NCBI GenBank assembly: GCA_038147495.1
Contig: JAYQTT010000010.1
Span: 1-45,695 of the forward strand
Length of the DNA: 45,695 nt
Direction: 5' to 3'
Source of the DNA: MED-G116 sp038147495
Lineage (GTDB): Bacteria; Pseudomonadota; Alphaproteobacteria; Puniceispirillales; Puniceispirillaceae
Part shown: positions 1-8,806 of the stretch, in pieces
Layout of the letters: each line of letters opens with the position of its first letter
Position numbering within the stretch: the stretch's first letter is position 1
The notes under the pieces: model-generated
What the model was told of the DNA's origin: nothing
Database searches by the model: none
What the model saw: only the letters and a program-made list of their open reading frames with translations
Translations under genes and position numbers: made by a program

Positions 1-1
1 A

Positions 2-1249
2 ATCTCATCAATTGAGAACAGAGAACGCAAGCGTTCAGCTGATGCACAGAACAAATTTGAACACGCTATTGAATGTCTGCTGAAAGACCTCTGGATAGGT
101 ACTGCTATCCATTCTGAATACGAAGTTGGAATTCATAGACGGTCTAATTGGTATTCAGAAACACCTCAATATCGTGACCCTAATCTGACCTATCCACAGG
201 CAATTGCTGCTTATGATGGTATGGTTGCGACAGACCTTATTCGTGTCACTAGGAATGGTTTCTATGACCGTGATACAGGCAGGAGTGATGTCACTAAGGT
301 CATAGCCACTGACAAGCTGCTGCAAATCATGGAAGGTCTAGAAGGTAACCCATTCAAAGAAGTTACGCCAAACCTTGAGGCTGAATGTATCCTTCTTCGT
401 GACAGACGAAATAACCAGCGAGTGCTTGTTCCTTACGAGCCTGACAAAAATATAAATGAGATGCGTGACAGGCTAATCACCATCAATAAGTGTTTTGCGA
501 GGCACTGGCCTGACCTACGTATTACGAACGATGATTATACAGCCCTCCAAGAAAGACTGCGCTTAGACGAAGACAGGTCACCAGTGGATTTCAGAAAACG
601 GATACTGACACGCATCTTTTCTAATGGAAGGTTTGACCACGGTGGAAGGTTCTATCGTGCTTGGTGGCATAATGTGCCAAGCGAGTATCGCAAATACATC
701 ACAATAGATGGTAAGCGTACCTGCGAGTATGATTACTCCCAGCTGAACCCTCATATGGTCTATTTCCTAAGAGACAAAAAGATGGGTGATGAGGATGCTT
801 ATGGCCGTGTCTTTGATGGGGAATACAGAGATATCGTCAAAGAGGCGTTCAACGCCATGATACAGGCATCAACAGACCTTATCCAGAAGCCAAGAAAACT
901 GGATTTGAGTGAGGTGGATTTGGACTGGCCAACTCTGAGGCAAGCCATTCTAGATGCTCACAAGCCTATCGCTGATGTTTTCTTTCAAGGGCATGGCAAC
1001 CATTTGCAATTCATAGATAGCTGCATTGCAGAGAATGTGATGTTGAATTTTATCAGAGCCGAAGATGCGCCTGTATTACCTGTGCATGACAGCTTCATTA
1101 TGCATTACGCTTATGGTGAATTAGGTGAGTTAGAGGAGGAAATGCGTAGAGCATTTCATGGCCACTTCAAAAAGGACATCAATGTAAAGTCAGAGATAGG
1201 CGTCATGCTTCCATCTTCATTTGAGGATAAGGACTGGATTGTGATCTGA
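2..1249 (+). CDS. Polymerase-A-like protein of mobile-element type, 5' truncated by window edge
   Basis: The frame is open from the first bases of the window, so the true start lies to the left and only the last 415 or so codons are seen. Near the middle is EYDYSQLNPHM, which resembles motif A of family A polymerases (DYSQIE in Pol I). Near the C-terminus is LPVHDSF, which resembles motif C (VHDE in Pol I, HDS in T7-type RNA polymerases). Between them lies a segment with the sense of FSNGRFDHGGRFYRAWW. Proteins with this pattern are common as uncharacterised ORFs in proteobacterial genomic islands and plasmids. Polymerase activity is not established, and I do not see a convincing motif B (the O-helix). 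The local DNA is AT-richer than the core genome, which supports horizontal transfer. Confidence is high for a real gene and moderate for the fold. Confidence 0.75.
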   Translation: MSSIENRERKRSADAQNKFEHAIECLLKDLWIGTAIHSEYEVGIHRRSNWYSETPQYRDPNLTYPQAIAAYDGMVATDLIRVTRNGFYDRDTGRSDVTKVIATDKLLQIMEGLEGNPFKEVTPNLEAECILLRDRRNNQRVLVPYEPDKNINEMRDRLITINKCFARHWPDLRITNDDYTALQERLRLDEDRSPVDFRKRILTRIFSNGRFDHGGRFYRAWWHNVPSEYRKYITIDGKRTCEYDYSQLNPHMVYFLRDKKMGDEDAYGRVFDGEYRDIVKEAFNAMIQASTDLIQKPRKLDLSEVDLDWPTLRQAILDAHKPIADVFFQGHGNHLQFIDSCIAENVMLNFIRAEDAPVLPVHDSFIMHYAYGELGELEEEMRRAFHGHFKKDINVKSEIGVMLPSSFEDKDWIVI

Positions 1250-1302
1250 CCTTTGACGATAAGGTGATTTGTTTTGGTTAACGGCCCTCCTGAGTACAGT
1301 CA

Positions 1303-2311
1303 GTGGCCAAAAAATCAAAGGAACTTCAAATTTCTAAAAAATGGCAAGAAGCCCTCCCACAAATGATTTTTCCAAGGCGCTTTGAAACGTTTCGACCAGA
1401 TGGAAGCAAGAAGGTGGACGTCTTTATTGCGGACTATGGGGTGGATGGTCGAAGCCCAAAGCACCTAATTGTGGCGGTCAAAATCGTTGGTTTGAAATAA
1501 AGGATGGCAAGATTCACGATAAGACCAAAAAGTTGCCAGCGCTAAACGATTTGACCCATGATTTGATTGTTGAAGACTTGAACAGGGATGGGCTGCCCGA
1601 CCTAGTTATTGTTAATGACCCAATACCAAATTACTCAAACACAGAACGATGTGATAACCCCAGAAATTGAAGAGCAGCCTTATATATTGCTCTCTTCTGA
1701 AAGTGGGTTTCAGAAGTATTCATTCAAAGAAATCGGAATAAGTAGGAAACATCTCTATCTCGCTGGAGAAGCGAATATAAACCCAGACGGAAGCTTTGAC
1801 CTGTTGTTGAGTAGAGACGGGCTTCATTCGTCAGGAGGGGTTGATATTTATAATTTTGAATTTGAGAAATCTGCGTTGAGACTAAAAAATAAAACTAGCT
1901 TTGCTCTGGATGACGATAATTTGGGAGCAGACATAAGAAAGGCTGATTTAAATGGTGACGGCGAAAAATGATTTCGTCATAAACAATGCACCATCGGGTT
2001 GGAGAGGACACAAGCTTTATGTAGCGTCTGTCGGTAATGGCGATTGGAGGCTTTCCAAGCTTTTTTTCGAAAAAGAATTGCATGGAAAATTAGGAAAGAC
2101 AGATCAGGGCTGGTGTGAACGAGTATTTCTGGTTGATATAAATGGTGACTCTACAGTCGATTATGTGTGTGCGAATAGGACTAGGCCGATGTATCGAAAA
2201 CGGTCTCCTGTGATAATTCGCAAAGGACAAAAATATTACCCATTGAAATTTGAGAACAACGGAATCAAGCAATTCGTGCCATTCAAGGTATCTGACCAGC
2301 ATATGCTATAG
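1303..2311 (+). pseudogene. VCBS/FG-GAP repeat protein, broken by three frameshifts
   Basis: Four reading-frame segments together give one FG-GAP/VCBS-like protein of roughly 335 residues. Segment one (GTG at 1303 to about 1455) contains FIADYGVDG. The second frame (about 1452-1612) contains CGGQNRWFEIKDGK and VEDLNRDGLPDLVIVND. The third (about 1612-1960) contains KADLNGDGEK. The fourth (about 1955-2311) begins DFVINNAPSGW and contains VDINGDSTVDYV. The D-x-N-x-D-G calcium-binding repeats are typical of secreted or surface beta-propeller proteins. One shift falls at a run of five A's near 1965. No signal peptide is visible, so the 5' end also seems lost. Whether this is a decayed gene or an indel-rich sequence cannot be told from the window; its position in AT-rich accessory DNA favours decay. 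Confidence 0.7.
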
Positions 2312-2888
2312 CAGCTTGATGCCCATCTAAATGCCCCAGCTAGATATAAGCCTCATACAGCGTCTTTAGACATTGCTGTGTATCCATGATTCAGAACAAT
2401 GCCAACGCCTGTCAGTGACTCTCAAATCGCCATACACAGCAGGTCTGTGAGGCATTGTAAATGCACATATCAATGACCCATTGGATTGCCTCAACTGGCA
2501 ACTGTTTGTGGTTACCAGTGTCAGCACCTGATGTGTGTAGATGGCTGTGAATATATACGTAGGCACCCCCACTGGCCCATGCATGGGGGTAGGTAAGTGA
2601 TGGTAGTTATGTGTCTTATGGAGATTGTTAATACAGTCTAACTGAGACAGTTAAGTGTTATTGAGAGTTAGACTGAATAACACAGACATGAGGCAGCCAT
2701 ACTGTACTCAGTAGAAAAGTCAGTATCACTCAACTGCACACTTTCCCTGTACTGATAACGATAAGCCTGTACACCTTCATTCCATTACCAGAAGATTTCT
2801 AATCACTGTGAAACAAACTGAGAAACATTTGTGCGTGTTGACAGCATAAGTATCTCACATAAACTGGCAGTTTAGCTGTAGTTCAATT
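2312..2888. other. Gene-free AT-rich stretch of the accessory segment
   Basis: I see no convincing gene here. The only reading frame of any length is a 72-codon minus-strand frame at 2366-2584, which has no recognisable motif and no good ribosome-binding site. The stretch contains a 12-base palindrome (CCCATGCATGGG) near 2575-2586 and the inverted repeat listed separately. Confidence 0.5.
2634..2675. repeat. Perfect 10-bp inverted repeat, 22-base spacer
   Basis: CAGTCTAACT at 2634-2643 is repeated in inverted order as AGTTAGACTG at 2666-2675. There is no T-run after either arm, so it is not an intrinsic terminator. It could be a protein-binding site or a remnant of the integrated element. 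Confidence 0.5.
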
Positions 2889-2940
2889 GGAAATGGTGCA
2901 TGGCAGTAGCGCAGACCTACTCCCACCAGCACCATTCTCC
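2889..2940. repeat. Strong nested hairpin at the edge of the accessory segment
   Basis: AATGGTGC (2892-2899) pairs perfectly with GCACCATT (2929-2936) and the stem can be extended outward with GGA/TCC. A second stem, AGTAG with CTACT, lies inside. Base composition and gene type change just after it, from AT-rich accessory DNA to core-like DNA. It has no T-run. It may be an attachment-site-related structure or a structured RNA; no function can be assigned. Confidence 0.45.
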
Positions 2941-3031
2941 CCATCACATCATGTGCCATGCGATGATAGCGCGTTACGCCGTCCACGAATGCCAACCGCG
3001 AAGGCGGAAAGGGTAGTGATTTGCCGATCAG

Positions 3032-3823
3032 TTAAACTGACATGCAGAAATTTTTAGCGCCCAGAACGGTCTCGCTGTAATCAATCTTGCCTTCACCGCC
3101 GCTTGCAGCGCCAGCAACGACATGGAGCGGCATCAAATGCTCTTCCCTTGGATGACAAAGTCTCGCAGATGGGGCCGTTGACCAATTGAGCAATCTCTCT
3201 TCCCGTGCCTCGGATGGCATCAAAACGCTTTCACTCAGCCAAGCATCAAATTCTTCCGAACCAGAGACCTCTTTGCGCCCCATCAACGCCCCAACATCAT
3301 GATAACTCATTCCCGAGCCGATTATCAAAACGCCCTCATCGCGCAACGGTTTCAGCAATCTGCCAATCTGCAGATGCATCTCCGGTGATAAATTGGAACA
3401 TAAAGACAGTTGGATCGTTGGAATTTCGGCATTTGGAAACGTCAACAGAAGCGGAATGAAAACACCGTGGTCAAAGCCTCTTTCTTCATCCACAAGACAT
3501 TCAATGCCGCCATTATTGATGGTTGCAGACACGTGATTGGCCAAGTCTCTGTTCCCTTGCGCGGGCCATTTCAGATCATAGGTGTGTGGAGGGAAGCCGT
3601 GGTAATCATAGATCAATGATGGATTGGCATGACCTGTCACCTTGATAACATCTTCTTCCCAATGCGCAGAGATGACAATTAATGCCTTGATGCCCTGTCG
3701 TTCAGCATCGACAAAGCCCCTGAGATAGTCCGCCATACCATCCCAAGCATCTCTGGGGTTCCAATCCATGAAAAAGCACGGGCCACCACCATGAGGTATG
3801 AAGAAAGTCGGTAATTTTGGCAT
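3032..3823 (-). CDS. ygiD: Extradiol ring-cleavage dioxygenase, DODA/YgiD family
   Basis: This 263-residue protein matches the class III extradiol dioxygenases related to 4,5-DOPA dioxygenase in length and motifs. The N-terminus has FFIPHGGGPCFF, then ALIVISAHWEE (metal-binding His region), FDHGVFIPLLLTFP and IIGSGMSYHD, and near the C-terminus HLMPLHVVAGAA. Family members use a non-haem metal to cleave catechol-type aromatic rings; the physiological substrate in bacteria is generally unknown. It is a single cytoplasmic domain without a signal peptide. It is the first core-like gene after the AT-rich segment and lies in the same direction as the EamA gene upstream (102-base gap). The ATG at 3823 is the natural start because the conserved strand begins right after it. 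Family assignment is secure; substrate is unknown. Confidence 0.88.
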   Translation of the reverse strand: MPKLPTFFIPHGGGPCFFMDWNPRDAWDGMADYLRGFVDAERQGIKALIVISAHWEEDVIKVTGHANPSLIYDYHGFPPHTYDLKWPAQGNRDLANHVSATINNGGIECLVDEERGFDHGVFIPLLLTFPNAEIPTIQLSLCSNLSPEMHLQIGRLLKPLRDEGVLIIGSGMSYHDVGALMGRKEVSGSEEFDAWLSESVLMPSEAREERLLNWSTAPSARLCHPREEHLMPLHVVAGAASGGEGKIDYSETVLGAKNFCMSV

Positions 3824-3925
3824 CTGGAAACCTACACTATGTCTGAAAACACGCCTTAAATCTCATTTATGTCGGTGTCCGTCAACATGCCGAAACGCAC
3901 AAGCAGGGATGATAGCGGTTTTACA

Positions 3926-4891
3926 TCATTGCTTTCGCCGAAACACTTTCGACAGTAAAAATCGTGGCCGCAGCCCACTGTCGGGCCGGAACGTGCCGTC
4001 ATACAAAACAGGTTGCAGCGAGTCAGCCCTGGTCCATTCTCTGCGCACGATGTAAAGACCACTCATCACGATCAGCGCCGCACCGCCAACAAAGCCCCAT
4101 GTCAACTGATGGTCAAAAAACGCAGTGCCAAAGACACCTGCCCAGATGATTTGCGAATATTGCATCGGGGCAACGACACCGGCACTCGCCTTTTTTAACG
4201 CAATGATGATGCAAAACATTGCCAGAAATCCCAGCAAGGATATCAGCGTGACAGCCGCCAGATGGTTCAGCGGCATCGGCACATAAACGAAGGGAAGGAT
4301 CAACCCCATGATCAGGAAATTGCCAACCAACGGATAAATCAGCATGACGGATGTTTTTTCGCGCTGGCCTACTTTCCGCGTGATCAGAGAATTCACCGCC
4401 GCAGCGACCACCGCGCCCAAACAGGCAACATGACCTGCGTTTATTGAACTGGATGTTGGCTGCAAAACGATCAGCACACCGATAAACCCGATCAGAATGG
4501 CCCCCCACCGATGCACACCAACGCGTTCTTTTAACACCGGAATAGACAGCGTGGTGATGAGTATCGGGGTCAGAAACAATAATGCGTATGTTTGCGGCAG
4601 CGGAAGGACCGAGAATGCATAGAAGGAGCAAAACCCTGTCATTGACGCAGACAGAACCCGAACCAACATCAGCATCGGATAATGCGGCCATAGGCTACCG
4701 GTGCGCGGGTTTCTCAAAATATAGATTGTCACCAGAGGGAATGAGAAAAGCACCGCAAAAAACAGGGTTTGGAAGGGCGAGTAAAAGCCACCCAGATATT
4801 TGACCACGACATCATGCGTTGAGTAGAGGGCAAATCCGAGAAGCGACAATATCAGCCCGTGGAATGATGATTTTGCCGCTGTCACTGACAT
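3926..4891 (-). CDS. EamA/DMT-family transporter
   Basis: A 321-residue polytopic inner-membrane protein with about ten hydrophobic segments arranged as two EamA repeats. The first repeat starts at the N-terminus (GLILSLLGFALYSTHDVVVKYLG) and includes YALLFLTPILITTLSIPVLKERV. The second begins around residue 150 and includes YSQIIWAGVFGTAFFDHQLTW and GGAALIVMSGLYIVRRE. The C-terminal tail is short and basic. DMT permeases export metabolites or amino acids by an unknown coupling mechanism. The substrate cannot be read from the sequence. The gene is in the same direction as the dioxygenase downstream, but the 102-base gap gives little support for a shared function. Confidence 0.88.
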   Translation of the reverse strand: MSVTAAKSSFHGLILSLLGFALYSTHDVVVKYLGGFYSPFQTLFFAVLFSFPLVTIYILRNPRTGSLWPHYPMLMLVRVLSASMTGFCSFYAFSVLPLPQTYALLFLTPILITTLSIPVLKERVGVHRWGAILIGFIGVLIVLQPTSSSINAGHVACLGAVVAAAVNSLITRKVGQREKTSVMLIYPLVGNFLIMGLILPFVYVPMPLNHLAAVTLISLLGFLAMFCIIIALKKASAGVVAPMQYSQIIWAGVFGTAFFDHQLTWGFVGGAALIVMSGLYIVRREWTRADSLQPVLYDGTFRPDSGLRPRFLLSKVFRRKQ

Positions 4892-4944
4892 TCCCCCATC
4901 TTTTCCAGCGCGACCATACTCCTACTCAAAACCCTGCACTCATA

Positions 4945-5658
4945 TCAATGACCATTCATCATGCGCTCGTGCACGGCCGCCATTCCACGCTCTGCCATGT
5001 CACTCACTTCTGCGGCATGTTTTTGCAACAGCGCAACAACTTCAGGGTTGCCAGAGGTTTGCACAACTTCGATTCCGGTTGCCGTCATCTCCATCACAGT
5101 ATCAATCTCATCATACCGGTCGAACAATAGATCAAGAGTTGGCGACTGGATTATAACTTGCGGATTTCTTCCCTCTTCGAGCCGCGTCACCATGAAGGCA
5201 ACATGCGTGATGATCGACTCTCGAAGGGTCTCATCTTCTGACTCGGTGATGGTTCGTATTCCGTTCTCGATATTCTCAACACGCCTACTGATCTTCGCAT
5301 GATTGACAAATATTGTTTTCAGATCGCTGATCTCAACATCAGTCGTATCGACACCCTGAAGACCCGGCATATTTACTTCGTCATGATTGTGCCGACCATG
5401 CTTCTTTTGTTTGGGCATCGTCCCATCACCATGCCCCATATAGGAATCGCCATGATGATCATGTCCCTCATATGCACCGTTGTGATGGCCATGATGACCA
5501 TCCTGAGATTCAGCTGAATGATGCTGGCTGTGCATTTTTTGATAGGTCTGACTTGCATGCAGTTGCATCGATGAACACAGTAGCGATGCGCCAAAAAGTA
5601 TAATTCCAAGACCTGTTTTCACAATCTCACCCAATATTTTAAAATGGCCTGACAACAT
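4945..5658 (-). CDS. Secreted histidine-rich protein, unknown function
   Basis: This 237-residue protein has a basic N-terminus, a hydrophobic stretch at about residues 14-32 and a likely signal peptidase site after LHA, so it should be exported to the periplasm. Residues 40-95 are extremely rich in His with Gly, Asp and Met (for example HHGHHNGAYEGHDHHGDSYM), a composition typical of zinc, copper or nickel binding. The second half is a helical domain ending LLQKHAAEVSDMAERGMAAVHERM; similar His/Met-spaced helical tails occur in uncharacterised secreted proteins of marine bacteria. A metal-binding or metal-storage role is inferred from composition alone. The gene has no metal transporter next to it. 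Confidence is high for a gene and low for function. Confidence 0.8.
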   Translation of the reverse strand: MLSGHFKILGEIVKTGLGIILFGASLLCSSMQLHASQTYQKMHSQHHSAESQDGHHGHHNGAYEGHDHHGDSYMGHGDGTMPKQKKHGRHNHDEVNMPGLQGVDTTDVEISDLKTIFVNHAKISRRVENIENGIRTITESEDETLRESIITHVAFMVTRLEEGRNPQVIIQSPTLDLLFDRYDEIDTVMEMTATGIEVVQTSGNPEVVALLQKHAAEVSDMAERGMAAVHERMMNGH

Positions 5659-5724
5659 CCAAATACATCCGGTAACGGCGCGTCAATTCCTATCTACGGT
5701 CTCAACCGTCCGGAAACCGGCAAA

Positions 5725-6342
5725 TCACGCCAGTGGAACTTGTCGATCTGGCGCCTTTGCCACGAAATCGATCAATGCCGACATCCCATAATGACCTGTC
5801 CCCTCGGAAATTTCAGCATGATAGGATCGATTCACAAGAATATCGAGATCATGAAACGCCTCATCGAGCATCGGTCCGCTGTACATGTGATCAGCGTTTG
5901 GCGGACCGCCCGTGCCAAAATCAATTTGCTCTGGGGTATAGCCATGAATGAACAAGGTGCCACCCGGTGCAAGCGCTGACTTCAGCCCGTCAAAAATTTG
6001 TGCCCGGCGATCTGGCGCGACAAATTGAATAAAGATGGCAACGACATTGTCGTAAGGCTCGGCTGTCCAGTCGAAATCATGGATGTCTGAAACACGAAAC
6101 TCAATCTCAACGCTTTTTTGTTCGGCCAATTTTTGCGCCTTGGCAACGGCAACGCGGGAATAATCCTGAGCCACGACATCAAAGCCATGCTCGGCCAGGA
6201 AGGTTGAATTGCGCCCCTCACCGTCTGCGACAACGAGGGTTCGGCCCGCATCAACCAGCATCGGCACATATCGTTTCAGCGCATCCGCTGGCTCGATGCC
6301 AAAAAGATACTCCTCACCGGCAAAACGGCTGTCCCAATCCAC
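5725..6342 (-). CDS. Class I SAM-dependent methyltransferase
   Basis: A 205-residue cytoplasmic protein with a Rossmann-type SAM-binding site. The glycine motif I is degenerate (TLVVADGEGRNSTFLAEHG), followed by the acidic loop DVVAQDYS and motif IV region AIFIQFVAPDRRAQIFDGL. LAPGGTLFIHGYTPEQ matches the post-motif strand. The layout resembles the TehB/thiopurine-methyltransferase-like group, which methylates small molecules; the substrate is unknown. Translation starts at GTG 6342, preceded by GGGGAGGTAAAGA, a strong ribosome-binding site that decides the start. The gene is monocistronic or loosely grouped with its minus-strand neighbours. Confidence 0.85.
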   Translation of the reverse strand: MDWDSRFAGEEYLFGIEPADALKRYVPMLVDAGRTLVVADGEGRNSTFLAEHGFDVVAQDYSRVAVAKAQKLAEQKSVEIEFRVSDIHDFDWTAEPYDNVVAIFIQFVAPDRRAQIFDGLKSALAPGGTLFIHGYTPEQIDFGTGGPPNADHMYSGPMLDEAFHDLDILVNRSYHAEISEGTGHYGMSALIDFVAKAPDRQVPLA

Positions 6343-6404
6343 TCTTTACCTCCCCTAAATCCTGAAAAACCCTAAACATTCCAGCGCGTGGTGACACCAG
6401 CACC

Positions 6405-7328
6405 TCAAAGGGCAGTCACACGATAACCGGCGACCGGAAAATGCACGGCCACGGCACCTGTCTCAGGGCTTTCATGGTCAAGCGATACGCGTGTATCGTC
6501 AAGGTAACGGAGCCTGCCAACAACATCCGGATCAGCTGTTACCTTGCTCGGCCTTACCAGAACCTTCTGACCTTGTGAGAGGTCGCCGGCAAAACCGGCG
6601 GTGATGCCAACCGCACTATTCGGAGTTTGTTCCTTGGCAACCGACAAAGCCGTTTCAGCGGTCATGTCTATTGCCTTTCCCTCTCCACGCTCGTTGAATT
6701 CCGCTTCCAACCGACAAAGATGTTCAAACGGGGCGAGCAACGCCGCGCCACCATCCCAACGCCCCCGCAAAAACCAGGCAATATAGGCAATTGCTGTATC
6801 TGCGTATGATGGCGCATGGCCAATAGCATAGCCACGTGCCGACAGCAGGTCATCGCACCAGGCCAGATGCGCCTGAAGCTGCATGATGGTTGACGGCAAG
6901 GCTTGCTGCAAACCGGCTTCGGTCCAGTCAGGCTCAAAATAGAGCGATCCGCGGTCAGCAATAAATTCAGGCGGCGCGGTGCCAATTGCCGAAGTAATGA
7001 CAATTCGAACAGCCAGATCAAAAAGCACCTGTTCTGTCCAGCTTGCCAACGCCATCGCGTGTCCCATGCACCCGTCTGGGAACAGGCTTTCACGATGACC
7101 GGCCTCGGCAATAGCACTGACAATATTCTGCGAGTCACAATGGATATCAGCGCCAATCTGCAAAACCGGTACACGCCGGTAATTTGCCGTCATCGGACTT
7201 AGCAACGGGCGGGGTGGCAAACGTGAAATTTCAACTGAATGCCATGATGCCTCGGCAAGGCCCAATGCAAAGCGGACTTTCTGGGCAACGGGTGATTGCG
7301 GGTAATGATGTAAAATGAAATCTGGCAT
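6405..7328 (-). CDS. Glutathione S-transferase-like protein with extra C-terminal domain
   Basis: This 307-residue protein begins with a GST thioredoxin-like domain (residues 1-80: ILHHYPQSPVAQKVRFALGLA, then RRVPVLQIGADIHCDSQNIV with the cis-Pro and the glutathione-binding acidic/Ser pair). An all-helical GST C-domain follows to about residue 210. Residues 225-307 form an additional beta-rich segment (GDLSQGQKVLVRPSKVTAD to the end) that ordinary GSTs of about 210 residues lack. Longer GST-like proteins of this size occur in alphaproteobacteria without assigned substrates. GGAAGGA just before the ATG is a strong ribosome-binding site. The N-terminal call is firm; the C-terminal segment is unrecognised. 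Confidence 0.82.
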   Translation of the reverse strand: MPDFILHHYPQSPVAQKVRFALGLAEASWHSVEISRLPPRPLLSPMTANYRRVPVLQIGADIHCDSQNIVSAIAEAGHRESLFPDGCMGHAMALASWTEQVLFDLAVRIVITSAIGTAPPEFIADRGSLYFEPDWTEAGLQQALPSTIMQLQAHLAWCDDLLSARGYAIGHAPSYADTAIAYIAWFLRGRWDGGAALLAPFEHLCRLEAEFNERGEGKAIDMTAETALSVAKEQTPNSAVGITAGFAGDLSQGQKVLVRPSKVTADPDVVGRLRYLDDTRVSLDHESPETGAVAVHFPVAGYRVTAL

Positions 7329-7385
7329 AGAGTCCTTCCATCAAGAGATATATTCACCATTTGGCATTGGTGCGCGTTACCACAC

Positions 7386-8678
7386 TCAATCGCCTGATTT
7401 GAGGCTTTGCTTGACCCGGTGAATGGCCAGCCAGACAAAAAATGCAATGATCGGGACCGATGCCGCTTTAACCACCAACAGATCGATCCCCCACGCATCA
7501 AGCGGCAAGGGCAACGCCAGATAGCCAACCAGCCCAACCCCATAATAGGTCACAGCGGCAATCGACAATCTTTCGACCGTTTGCTGCAAATGCAGCTGTG
7601 CTTTTGCTCGGCGGTTCATTGAACGCAACAGATCGCGATTTTGTCGTTGGATAATCATTTCTGTTTGCGTTTGCAACAGATCACCAGCACGGCCAATCCT
7701 TTCCGACAGGCTTGCCATACGTTCGGCAAAGGCGCGGCAACTATCCATCGCAGGCGTCATGCGGCGGTTCAAAAATCCGCGCACCCCCTGAAAGCCGTCA
7801 AGCCGGCTCAAGCGAAGCCCCTCGAGCCGATCACCAAGGATGCTCTCATAGGCGGTGGTCGCGGATAGCCGATAAGAGGTTTGCGATGATATATCCTCTA
7901 AATCCGCGGCCTGTTTTGACAAGGTCGACAGCAGATTTTCAACCTCGCCACCGGGGTTTTTTATCTGCACGGCAAGCTGGGTGGTCAATTTGCCAACTTC
8001 GGTTTCGATTTGGCTCAGCTTTTGTGAATTTTCCTGGACCGCGGCAAAGCCAAGCATGGCGAGAAGCCGATAGGTTTCAAACTCGACAACACGCTGAACC
8101 GTGCGGCCCATGCGGCTTGCGGTGATATCACTGTTGTAGAGCGCCACCCGCGAAAAGCCGTTTTTATCGATATCAAAAGCAAAATGCAGTTGGCTGGTGC
8201 CATCTCCAAGCCGATTGGCGGCAACGGCACGGCTGTCCATCACTGTCAGCATGGTGTCCGGGTCAAGGCCACGCGGCGGCTTGCCACCAATTTCAATCCA
8301 GATCGCGTGAAACAGAGTGGCCGGCGCCGCACCAGCCCAGTCCAGCGGCAATCTGGTTTGGCTCTTGTCGAAGGCATCTGGCAAAAGACCGGCCTTCGCG
8401 GCCAACCCCTTTTCGATAAGGCTTATGGACAGGAATTCCGTATGCCGTTCAAAACGAAGGGCAAAATCATCAAACCCGATGCGGGCGAATTTGCTCTCTG
8501 GCTCAATCGGCGGCTTACCCCGCTCTTGCAGAAACGCATTCACATAATCATGCATCGCGGAAAGATTATCATCGGTCAGGAACACAAACCGGATAAATCG
8601 CCCTGCGCCGTCAAATTCATGGAAAGCACGGGCATGCAATTCGTCAGAAAGCGCACGTCGCAATTCGGTCTTGTTCAT
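7386..8678 (-). CDS. DUF3422 family membrane protein
   Basis: About 430 residues. The N-terminus contains LRRALSDELHARAF, the signature of the DUF3422 family, and the middle is long and helical with coiled-coil potential (SQIETEVGKLTTQLAVQ). The C-terminus carries two hydrophobic segments (TYYGVGLVGYLALPL and VVKAASVPIIAFFVWLAI), consistent with anchoring in the inner membrane by a C-terminal hairpin. I chose the ATG at 8678 over the in-frame codon at 8720 because GGGGTGGAAG lies directly in front of it and the conserved sequence starts there. The function of the family is not known. Confidence 0.85.
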   Translation of the reverse strand: MNKTELRRALSDELHARAFHEFDGAGRFIRFVFLTDDNLSAMHDYVNAFLQERGKPPIEPESKFARIGFDDFALRFERHTEFLSISLIEKGLAAKAGLLPDAFDKSQTRLPLDWAGAAPATLFHAIWIEIGGKPPRGLDPDTMLTVMDSRAVAANRLGDGTSQLHFAFDIDKNGFSRVALYNSDITASRMGRTVQRVVEFETYRLLAMLGFAAVQENSQKLSQIETEVGKLTTQLAVQIKNPGGEVENLLSTLSKQAADLEDISSQTSYRLSATTAYESILGDRLEGLRLSRLDGFQGVRGFLNRRMTPAMDSCRAFAERMASLSERIGRAGDLLQTQTEMIIQRQNRDLLRSMNRRAKAQLHLQQTVERLSIAAVTYYGVGLVGYLALPLPLDAWGIDLLVVKAASVPIIAFFVWLAIHRVKQSLKSGD

Positions 8679-8751
8679 CTTCCACCCCTGCATCAGCACA
8701 TGGGAAAGGCACGCTGCCAAGTCCGCAGACTAGCACGACAGCAACCTGACC

Positions 8752-8793
8752 CGCCAGCCATCAGCCGCCAGCCATCAGCCACCAGCTATCGCC
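8752..8793. repeat. Short tandem repeat, 14-bp unit, about three copies
   Basis: CGCCAGCCATCAGC occurs twice in tandem (8752-8765 and 8766-8779) followed by a degenerate third copy (8780-8793). It lies in the short gap between the DUF3422 and glutathione peroxidase genes and may be copy-number variable. Confidence 0.6.
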
Positions 8794-8806
8794 TATCTAA
8801 TGCTTT

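Noticed and set aside
2366..2584. 72-codon minus-strand ORF
   Set aside because: No ribosome-binding site, no motif and no homology that I recognise; it lies in a structure-rich non-coding stretch.
2870..2945. Possible tRNA: TGTAGTTCAATTGG resembles a tRNA-Gly D-arm and a CCACCA-like end follows
   Set aside because: No acceptor stem pairs with a 3' end at the right distance, and no T-arm or anticodon stem of normal length can be drawn; the dominant structure is the nested hairpin instead.
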